Of a stretch of 64,000 bases of DNA, positions 51,884 to 58,214 are shown piece after piece; position 1 is the first letter of the stretch, and every line of letters starts with the position of its first letter. A model generated the notes under the pieces. It did not search any database, was not told the origin of the DNA, and saw only the letters and a list, made by a program, of their open reading frames with translations. The position numbers and the translations under genes are program-made. The stretch lies in assembly GCF_006065315.1 (NCBI RefSeq), contig NZ_CP040749.1:2680501-2744500 (forward strand), in the 5' to 3' direction. This DNA is from Aureibaculum algae (GTDB taxonomy: Bacteria > Bacteroidota > Bacteroidia > Flavobacteriales > Flavobacteriaceae).

Positions 51884-52234
51884 GTTTACTCACGAGTTTA
51901 TTGATTCAAAGAATTATAACGGTGTTCGTGAATCTCCTAAAAAGTCGATTTTAAAAAATTATACTCTTGAGACAACCTTACCAGAAGCTCGTGAAAACTT
52001 TTTTAACTGAATTATTTTGAAATACGCGAATTTTAAAACTACTTAAAAGGTTAGCTTTTTTTTTGTCGGTTGCAAGCGATGGCAAATTGAGTTTTAAAAA
52101 TAATTGCATCAGCAATTATATTTTAAATAAACAATCTAGCGTTTGTAAGCGGCAATTTTACATAATGGACAAATGCCATTTTTTTAATGGCATTCACGAA
52201 CTCTAAAAAATAAATATAAAAGTCGTGAGTAAAT
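51884..52234. repeat. Structured intergenic element with nested inverted repeats
   Basis: Outer arms TTTACTCACGA (51885-51895) and TCGTGAGTAAA (52223-52233) and inner arms GTTCGTGAAT (51924-51933) and ATTCACGAAC (52192-52201) are perfectly complementary and nested in the right order. Between them lie two local hairpins, ATAATTGC/GCAATTAT (52100-52119) and AATGCCATT/AATGGCATT (52172-52194). No open frame of note. It could be a small mobile element or a structured RNA. It sits in an 800-base gap without genes. Confidence 0.5.
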
Positions 52235-52393
52235 TATGGGACATTTGTGTAACGGAATGCTAATCGCTGAGAATTGCTTATTTAAAAAATCTTTAACGAT
52301 TTGTACAGAATATTAAAAATATACGAAAGCAAGAACACGAATATTTAATGACCCCAGAAGAAAGATTAATTATGAAAACAGAACTTCCTGGGA

Positions 52394-52583
52394 TATTTTA
52401 CATAATATAATTATAGGATCTAATGAAATTCAGAATTAAATGAGACGTATTAACTTTTAACATAATTATGGTCGATATAAAACACTGACGTGTTGTTATA
52501 TCTATAATTATGTCAAATAGCCTGAAATACGGCTATACAGTAAATACTAAAGATTTGTCCTATAATTTATATTATGTTAAATA
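52394..52583. mobile_element. MITE-like element with ~27-bp terminal inverted repeats
   Basis: The left end (52394-52420, core ACATAATATAATTATAGGA) and the right end (52557-52583) are inverted copies, about 25 of 27 bases identical with one gap. The centre (52460-52513) is a second near-perfect palindrome whose arms begin ACATAATTAT, related to the end sequence, and fold through GATATAAAACAC/GTGTTGTTATATC. No open frame lies inside, and no target duplication was clear. Size (about 190 bases), terminal inverted repeats and lack of coding content fit a miniature inverted-repeat element. Confidence 0.5.
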
Positions 52584-52610
52584 GGATTTTATTGCAGCCA
52601 TAAACAAGCA

Positions 52611-53216
52611 TTAAACCTGCTCCTTTCTTAATAACAAAGTAGTCATACTTCTTTGATTATGAACAATAGTTGTTTTTACATTTTCTAAAAAAGTGAGCTC
52701 TATTCTATTTTGAAGATCCCGCAATAGTTTATCGTCTAATAAAAATCGTGTAGAACCATCTGGTAATGCATAAACACCATCAGTGATCAATTTGACTTGA
52801 TTTTCAATTCCAAAATTGGATGCCATTCTTATGAGTAAACTTCCTTGAGGTTTTAATACCTTCACTAATTCATCAAACATTTTCCAAAACTGGCTTAAAT
52901 TTTCTGCAAAATGTAATACCGCATTACAGATAATATGATCAAAGTTATTGCTTTCATAAGGTAATTCCTCAACTAAAGCGAATTTAAAATGTTCTTGTTG
53001 CCTAACATATTTCTCCTTACAATATGCAATACTTTCTATTTGATTATCGACACCGTGAATCTCAAAATTATTGTTGTAAAACCATGTTAAATTTCGACCT
53101 GTTCCACAACCAGCGTCTAAAATCGTATCTCTTGGTTGATAGTTGTCTTTTACTATTTGGTCTAAAATATAAATATCAATTCCCTCAATGTTTTCTTTTA
53201 ATAATTGAATGTTCAT
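52611..53216 (-). CDS. Class I SAM-dependent methyltransferase
   Basis: The 201-residue protein has motif I L-D-A-G-C-G-T-G-R-N-L near residues 35-45. Next come an acidic residue ending strand 2 in G-V-D-N-Q near 58, F-D-H-I-I-C-N-A-V-L-H-F near 91-102 (motif IV) and L-K-P-Q-G-S-L-L-I-R-M near 122 (motif VI). It resembles ubiquinone/tellurite-type small-molecule methyltransferases such as TehB relatives. The start overlaps the edge of the repeat-rich region. Isolated gene. Confidence 0.85.
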   Translation of the reverse strand: MNIQLLKENIEGIDIYILDQIVKDNYQPRDTILDAGCGTGRNLTWFYNNNFEIHGVDNQIESIAYCKEKYVRQQEHFKFALVEELPYESNNFDHIICNAVLHFAENLSQFWKMFDELVKVLKPQGSLLIRMASNFGIENQVKLITDGVYALPDGSTRFLLDDKLLRDLQNRIELTFLENVKTTIVHNQRSMTTLLLRKEQV

Positions 53217-53299
53217 AAACTTAATTTAATCCACTGCAAATTACAATTTCTTATTCAAAATTGTAACGTTATATTCATGATTGTGACCCGAAACCTCCC

Positions 53300-53434
53300 C
53301 GTCTGTTCGAGTGACCTTGAGGAACGAGAGATAGTATCGAGAACCCTTTTAAGTCACGAAATAAACGCTTCTCGATACTCCCGACACTTCGGGATTTAAT
53401 TTACTATCGCAAATTTAAAACACTCGAAGTGACG
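53300..53434 (+). repeat. GIY-YIG-associated palindromic repeat, unit 1
   Basis: Complete 135-base unit. The outer arms CGTCTGTTCGAGTG and CACTCGAAGTGACG are inverted. The inner arms AGTATCGAGAA and TTCTCGATACT are also inverted, with a loop TTTTAAGTCACGAAATAAACG between them, and a small hairpin CCCGACACTTCGGG lies in the right half. A conserved spacer of about 36 bases links it to unit 2, which starts 171 bases further on. Confidence 0.85.
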
Positions 53435-53470
53435 TACAATTTATCATTATAACTAGAATTTAATCATATC

Positions 53471-53590
53471 CGTCCGTTCGAGTGATCTTGAGGAACGAAA
53501 GATAGTATCGAGAACCCTTTTAAGCCACGTAATAAACGATTCTCGTTAATCCCCACACTTTGGGAGTATCGATAACTCTTCGGGTTCTAA
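53471..53590 (+). repeat. GIY-YIG-associated palindromic repeat, unit 2 (degenerate right half)
   Basis: The left half is intact (CGTCCGTTCGAGTG through AGTATCGAGAACC and the loop with ACGTAATAAACG). The right half has decayed: TTCTCGTTAATCC and a rearranged CTTCGGG, and the outer right arm is missing. Confidence 0.75.
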
Positions 53591-53729
53591 CAGTTCTCAA
53601 CAAACTTAGATTTACCATTTAACAACCTAAATCAATAGCATTAGCTATACTTACACAAAACACTGCTACGAACTTTAGAATTAAAACAGAATTAATGTCG
53701 TATTTTACTATAAATTAAAAATAGCAACC

Positions 53730-54581
53730 ATGATTTTAAAGAAATTAAGTGTAATAGCACTCTCTATTTTTGTTTTTGGAGTATTTCAAAACTGTACCAA
53801 AAGTGACGAGAATAATAATACTGCAAAAGTGCAACTAAAACTAGTAGATGCTCCGGGAGACTACTTAGAAGTTAATGTTGAAATTGTTGATATTCAGTAT
53901 AATAGTTCTGAAGATGAAGAAGGTTGGGTAAGTTTTACTCCAGAAAACGGCTATCCTATTCAAGTAGATTTAACCCAACTTATTGCAGGCAATAGCCTTT
54001 TATTAACAGATCAAGTCATTTCTTCTGGAATGCTAAAGCAAATAAGATTGATATTAAGTGATAACAATACCATCACCTATCTTGATGATGATAATGAACC
54101 TGTAACAACGCATTTAGATACACCAAGTGCTCAGCAGTCCGGTTTAAAATTAAAAATTAATACCGAATTAGAACCCGGTTTTTCGTATACCTTTATTCTA
54201 GATTGGGATGTGCAGAAATCAATAGTTAAAGCAGGGAATTCGGGCAAATTTAACTTAAAACCTGTAATTCGCGTAAATACAGAGGTTAATTCGGGGTCTG
54301 TTATGGGCATAATAACTGGAGATGTTGATGGAGATGAAATTGATGCTGTACCTCTAGCAGGTGTTAATGTGGGTATTTACACACTTGATAATGTTTACAT
54401 TACGGGTTCTTTAACTAATGAAAATGGCAATTTTATAATTCAAGGTCTTGATGCTGGTGAATATAAAATCAGTATTGAACATTATGGTTTTGACCCTTAT
54501 AATTCCTCCGATACAATATTAGTAGAAGTGGGAACTGTTTTAGATCTTGGAACCATAGAATTGTTGGAAACAACATCATAA
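53730..54581 (+). CDS. DUF4382 lipoprotein with carboxypeptidase-regulatory-like C-terminus
   Basis: The 283-residue protein has a lipobox at F-Q-N-C near residue 22. The DUF4382 beta-sandwich follows (V-Q-L-K-L-V-D-A-P-G-D-Y-L-E-V near 35-49, F-T-P-E-N-G-Y-P-I-Q-V-D-L, and I-R-L-I-L-S-D-N-N near 109). A C-terminal domain from about 193 has G-V-N-V-G-I-Y and N-E-N-G-N-F-I-I-Q-G-L-D-A-G-E-Y near 230-245, typical of the carboxypeptidase regulatory-like fold. Likely surface- or periplasm-anchored and structural or binding. It lies inside the repeat region, between units 2 and 3, and has its own terminator. Confidence 0.88.
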   Translation: MILKKLSVIALSIFVFGVFQNCTKSDENNNTAKVQLKLVDAPGDYLEVNVEIVDIQYNSSEDEEGWVSFTPENGYPIQVDLTQLIAGNSLLLTDQVISSGMLKQIRLILSDNNTITYLDDDNEPVTTHLDTPSAQQSGLKLKINTELEPGFSYTFILDWDVQKSIVKAGNSGKFNLKPVIRVNTEVNSGSVMGIITGDVDGDEIDAVPLAGVNVGIYTLDNVYITGSLTNENGNFIIQGLDAGEYKISIEHYGFDPYNSSDTILVEVGTVLDLGTIELLETTS

Positions 54582-54610
54582 GCATAAACACATTTACTTT
54601 ATAAAAAGAA

Positions 54611-54643
54611 AAATCCCTCAATGTTAACATTGAGGGATTTTTT
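54611..54643. terminator. Perfect palindromic terminator after the DUF4382 gene
   Basis: AAATCCCTCAATGTT and AACATTGAGGGATTT form a perfect 30-base palindrome followed by three more T residues, 30 bases past the stop codon. Confidence 0.82.
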
Positions 54644-54740
54644 ATTCCTAAAATTATATCGAAAACTGTTTCATGCAACTACATCTCAATACTCCCAGCA
54701 GTTCGAGGTTAAATTTGCTCTTACAAATTCAAAATATAGA

Positions 54741-54842
54741 AACGTAATAAACACTTATCGAGAACCTTTAAGAAACGTGATAAACGCTTCTCGATACATT
54801 TTTCAATATGCTACCGCATTATGAAAAACACTCGAAGAGACG
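54741..54842 (+). repeat. GIY-YIG-associated palindromic repeat, unit 3 (left arm lost)
   Basis: It retains the inner left word ATCGAGAACC, the loop TTTAAGAAACGTGATAAACG, the inner right arm TTCTCGATAC and the outer right arm CACTCGAAGAGACG. The outer left arm and the CCCGA/TCGGG hairpin are missing. Degenerate repeat-like words also precede it from about 54687. Confidence 0.7.
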
Positions 54843-54878
54843 TACAATCAATTATTGTAATTAGAAATCAAACTTCAA

Positions 54879-55012
54879 CGTCCGTTCGAGTGATCTCGAG
54901 AAACGAGAGATAGTATCAAGAACCATTAAGCAACGTAATAAACACTTCTCGATACTCCCGACACTTCGGGATTCAATATGCTACCGCATTATGAAAAACA
55001 CTCGAAGAGACG
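54879..55012 (+). repeat. GIY-YIG-associated palindromic repeat, unit 4
   Basis: Complete unit of 134 bases with outer arms CGTCCGTTCGAGTG and CACTCGAAGAGACG, inner arms (AGTATCAAGAA, one change) and TTCTCGATACT, and hairpin CCCGACACTTCGGG. Unit 5 starts 170 bases further on, so units are tandem. Confidence 0.85.
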
Positions 55013-55048
55013 TTCAATTCATGATTGTAACCCAAAGTCAAACCATTA

Positions 55049-55181
55049 CGTCCGTTCGAGTGATCTCGAGGAACGAAAGATAGTATCGAGAACCTTTAAG
55101 TAACGTGATAAACGCTTCTTGATACTCCCGACGCTTTGGGATTCTATGGCTACCGCTCCAAGAAAAACACTCGAAGAGACG
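55049..55181 (+). repeat. GIY-YIG-associated palindromic repeat, unit 5
   Basis: Complete 133-base unit. Its loop reads TTTAAGTAACGTGATAAACG, the closest match to the 3' end of the adjacent GIY-YIG gene. Unit 6 begins 169 bases further on. Confidence 0.85.
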
Positions 55182-55217
55182 TAGAATCAATTATTATAAC
55201 TAGAATTTAAACCTCCC

Positions 55218-55264
55218 CGTCTGTTCGAGTGGTCATGAGGAACGAAAGATAGTATCGAGAACCG
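55218..55264 (+). repeat. GIY-YIG-associated palindromic repeat, unit 6 (left arm only, joined to the gene)
   Basis: CGTCTGTTCGAGTG through AGTATCGAGAACC is present. Where other units continue into loop and right arm, this one runs directly into the stop codon of the GIY-YIG gene on the minus strand. The junction reads CGTTACTTAAA, the reverse complement of the loop word TTTAAGTAACG found in the other units. Confidence 0.8.
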
Positions 55265-55555
55265 TTACTTAAATTTCTTTTTAGCCAAATTAATTAGCAA
55301 CTCATACTCGTCATTTATTAAAGCCTCTTTTTTCGCTCTTGACCATTTTTTTATTTGTTTTTCAGTAACTATAGCTAAGTTTATATCGGTAAATTCAGCA
55401 TAAAACACTAAAACGACAGGTCGTCTTTGAAAAGTATAACTATCTTTAAAAACACCATTTTCATGTTGAAATAATCTTTTGGTTAAATCCGAAGTTACTC
55501 CAGTATAGTAAGAATCATCATTACATTTTAATATGTAAACAAAAGAAAGTTGCAT
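55265..55555 (-). CDS. GIY-YIG endonuclease-domain protein inside the repeat array
   Basis: The 96-residue protein is a single GIY-YIG domain of the UvrC/YhbQ-like type: F-V-Y-I-L-K-C near residues 5-11, Y-Y-T-G-V-T-S-D near 16-23, the arginine in L-T-K-R-L-F-Q-H near 25-32, and the glutamate in V-T-E-K-Q-I-K-K-W near 63-71. Catalytic Tyr, Arg and Glu positions all seem filled, so activity is plausible. The gene is embedded in a tandem repeat array. Its stop codon abuts one repeat arm, and its last codons plus stop (TTTAAGTAACG) match the loop of the repeats. The gene may therefore be the mobile core of the repeat family. Confidence 0.88.
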   Translation of the reverse strand: MQLSFVYILKCNDDSYYTGVTSDLTKRLFQHENGVFKDSYTFQRRPVVLVFYAEFTDINLAIVTEKQIKKWSRAKKEALINDEYELLINLAKKKFK

Positions 55556-55606
55556 TTAGTAAAACTAGGTATAATTATTTGAGAATAAAACCTTATCGCC
55601 TCTCCC

Positions 55607-55733
55607 CGTCCGTTCGAACGATCTCGAGGAACGAGAGATAGTATCGAGAACCATTTAATACAATTACTTCTCGATACTCCCGACACTTCGGGATTCAATT
55701 TGCTATCGCAAATTAAAAACACTCGAAGAGACG
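55607..55733 (+). repeat. GIY-YIG-associated palindromic repeat, unit 7
   Basis: Complete unit of 127 bases, starting 51 bases upstream of the GIY-YIG start codon (gene on the minus strand). The outer left arm has changes (CGTCCGTTCGAACG) and the loop is divergent (ATTTAATACAATTA). The inner arms and the CCCGACACTTCGGG hairpin are intact. Confidence 0.82.
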
Positions 55734-55769
55734 GATAATTTATCATTGTAACTAGAATTTAAACCTCCC

Positions 55770-55902
55770 CGTCTGTTCGAGTGACCTTGAGGAACGAGAG
55801 ATAGTATCAAGAACCTTTAAGTAACGTAATAAACGATTCTCGATACTCCCGACACTTCGGGATTCTGATACTAACGCATTATGAAAAACACTCGAAGAGA
55901 CG
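55770..55902 (+). repeat. GIY-YIG-associated palindromic repeat, unit 8
   Basis: Complete 133-base unit, 163 bases after the start of unit 7. The loop is TTTAAGTAACGTAATAAACG and the right arms are intact. The array ends about 80 bases before the haloperoxidase-like gene. Confidence 0.85.
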
Positions 55903-55986
55903 TACTGAGAACCGATAAACTAAAATTTAATTCATTTCTTTGCGTTTATAACTTCATAAACTAGCAACACCATTTTTAAGTCAACC

Positions 55987-58173
55987 ATGCGTTCCATAAA
56001 AATCATTCTCTTTCTTATTTTTAATTTGGCTTCAGCAACCATAACTTATGGTCAACATTCTGTGGCTAGAGATTGGAATGAACAATTACTAGTTGCCATT
56101 CGTAATGATGTAGCTCGACCAACATCACATGCTCGGAATCTATTTCATAGCTCCATGGTTATGTACGATGCTTGGGCCATTTTTAATGATGAAGCTGAAA
56201 CCATTTTACTTGGAAAAACCTATGGTAACTATACGTCTACTTTTTCTGGTATTCCAGAACCTACAGATAAAGAAGCTGCCATACACGAAGTATTGAGTTA
56301 TGCCATGTTTACTTTACTCAACCATAGATTTCAAAATTCCCCCTTGGTAAGTACCACAAAAAAGTCTTTTCTTGACCTTTTAGTTTCTTATGGTTATGAC
56401 CCCAATGTTACAACAACCGATTATAGTACAGGCTCTTATGCTGCTTTAGGTAACTATTTAGGCAACGAAATGATAGCTTTTGGTCTGCAAGATGGCTCTA
56501 ATGAAGCCAATGATTACGACAATCAGTATTATGAGCCCGTTAACCCGCCCATACAATTGAATACCTATGAAGAGACTATTGACATTGACCCAAATCGATG
56601 GCAACCCCTCGCCTTTGATGTCTTTATAGATCAAAGTGGGAATGTTTCCAATTCTAAAACACCTGATTTTTTAGGTCCTGAATGGGGACAAGTCACACCA
56701 TTTTGTCTACAACCCACCGACTTAAAAGTCTTAAACCATAACTTTAACAGTTACGTGTATAACGACCCAGGGCCACCACCTTATATTAAAAATTCTAATG
56801 AAGATGGAATTGATGATGCCTACAAATGGAATTTTTTATTGGTAGCAGCTTGGTCGGCACATTTAGATCCAAATGATAACACCTTAATTGACATTTCACC
56901 TTCTGCAATAGGCAATGCCGATATTGACAATTTTGACGATAACTTTGACGCCTATAAAAACTTTTATGATTTTACCGATGGCGGCGATTCAGGAACTGGT
57001 CATGCTTTGAACCCAATTACAAACCTACCCTATACCCCACAATTGGTAAAAAGATCGGATTATGCACGCGTCTTAGCAGAGTTTTGGGCAGATGGCCCTG
57101 ATTCAGAAACACCGCCCGGACATTGGTTTACCATATTAAACTATGTGAATGACCACCCCTTATTAGAGAAACGATTAGGCGGAGAAGGTGAAATTATTGG
57201 CGATTTAGAATGGGATGTAAAATCTTATTTAATGCTAGGTGGTGCCATGCATGATTGTGCCGTAAACACTTGGGGAATCAAAGGGTATTATGATTATGTA
57301 CGCCCCATATCGGCCATACGTTATATGTCTAGCAAAGGACAAAGTACTAATAAATCATTACCGAGTTACAATCCACATGGAATTCCGCTAGTGGACGGAT
57401 TAACCGCCGTTATTGAAGCTGGTGATGCCTTGGCGGGACCAAACAATGAAAACGTAGGTAAAATAAAAATATACGCTTGGAAAGGTCCCGACTTTATTGT
57501 TGACCCTGAAACCGATACCGCTGGTGTCGATTGGATTTTAGGAACGCATTGGTGGCCCTATCAACGAGGGACATTTGTTACGCCTCCTTTTGCGGGCTAT
57601 GTTTCTGGACATTCTACGTTTTCTAGAGCTGCTGCCGAAGTAATGACACTGCTTACAGGAAATGAATATTTTCCTGGTGGAATGGGAATCTTTGATATCA
57701 AGCAAAATGACTTTTTAGTTTTTGAACAAGGTCCCACGCAGGACTTAACCTTACAATGGGCAACCTATAGAGATGCCTCAGATCAAACGAGTTTATCACG
57801 AATTTGGGGAGGAATTCATCCACCAATTGACGATATTAGAGGACGGAAAATTGGAGAAAAAATTGGTATAGAATCATACAACATCGCCTTAAAATACTTT
57901 AATGGTGAGCCAATTAACACGAATGACATAAACGAATGGAGCCTCTTCCCTATTCCTTTTGATAATGAAATTACATTACAGCAAGAAAATGCAGATACCT
58001 TTCAAGTTGATATTTTTACATCAACAGGTAAATTGGTCTATAACAAGAATATAGAGCAACAAACCAATACTATTACATTAAGTTTGTTGAATCTTAGCAA
58101 AGGTGTCTATTTTACCAAAATCACAAGTAATTCAGACCATTCGGTACATTACGAAAAGATAATTAAACAGTAA
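55987..58173 (+). CDS. Vanadium-dependent haloperoxidase/PAP2-like protein with T9SS sorting domain
   Basis: The 728-residue protein has a signal peptide (ending I-T-Y-G-Q near residue 23) and a long all-helical body with vanadium-haloperoxidase/PAP2-like motifs. R-P-I-S-A-I-R-Y near residue 440, Y-V-S-G-H-S-T-F near 538 and I-H-P-P-I-D-D-I-R-G-R-K-I-G near 615 would supply Arg, Ser-Gly-His and His for binding vanadate or phosphate. The last ~75 residues (L-F-P-I-P-F-D-N-E near 655, K-G-V-Y-F-T-K-I near 705, ending Y-E-K-I-I-K) form a type A T9SS secretion domain, so it is exported to the cell surface or outside. Halogenation or phosphatase activity cannot be told apart by eye. Confidence 0.85.
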   Translation: MRSIKIILFLIFNLASATITYGQHSVARDWNEQLLVAIRNDVARPTSHARNLFHSSMVMYDAWAIFNDEAETILLGKTYGNYTSTFSGIPEPTDKEAAIHEVLSYAMFTLLNHRFQNSPLVSTTKKSFLDLLVSYGYDPNVTTTDYSTGSYAALGNYLGNEMIAFGLQDGSNEANDYDNQYYEPVNPPIQLNTYEETIDIDPNRWQPLAFDVFIDQSGNVSNSKTPDFLGPEWGQVTPFCLQPTDLKVLNHNFNSYVYNDPGPPPYIKNSNEDGIDDAYKWNFLLVAAWSAHLDPNDNTLIDISPSAIGNADIDNFDDNFDAYKNFYDFTDGGDSGTGHALNPITNLPYTPQLVKRSDYARVLAEFWADGPDSETPPGHWFTILNYVNDHPLLEKRLGGEGEIIGDLEWDVKSYLMLGGAMHDCAVNTWGIKGYYDYVRPISAIRYMSSKGQSTNKSLPSYNPHGIPLVDGLTAVIEAGDALAGPNNENVGKIKIYAWKGPDFIVDPETDTAGVDWILGTHWWPYQRGTFVTPPFAGYVSGHSTFSRAAAEVMTLLTGNEYFPGGMGIFDIKQNDFLVFEQGPTQDLTLQWATYRDASDQTSLSRIWGGIHPPIDDIRGRKIGEKIGIESYNIALKYFNGEPINTNDINEWSLFPIPFDNEITLQQENADTFQVDIFTSTGKLVYNKNIEQQTNTITLSLLNLSKGVYFTKITSNSDHSVHYEKIIKQ

Positions 58174-58214
58174 ATATCCTATATATTTTCTTGTAACAGT
58201 GAGCCCATTTAGAA

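Noticed and set aside
53205..53399. 64-codon frame over repeat unit 1
   Set aside because: It is made of the palindromic repeat sequence itself and has no protein-like pattern. Similar frames at 54621-54824 and 55528-55746 were dropped for the same reason.
53300..55902. Repeat array considered as CRISPR
   Set aside because: The units are ~135 bases with ~36-base conserved spacers that resemble each other, no short direct repeats with unique spacers, and no cas genes.
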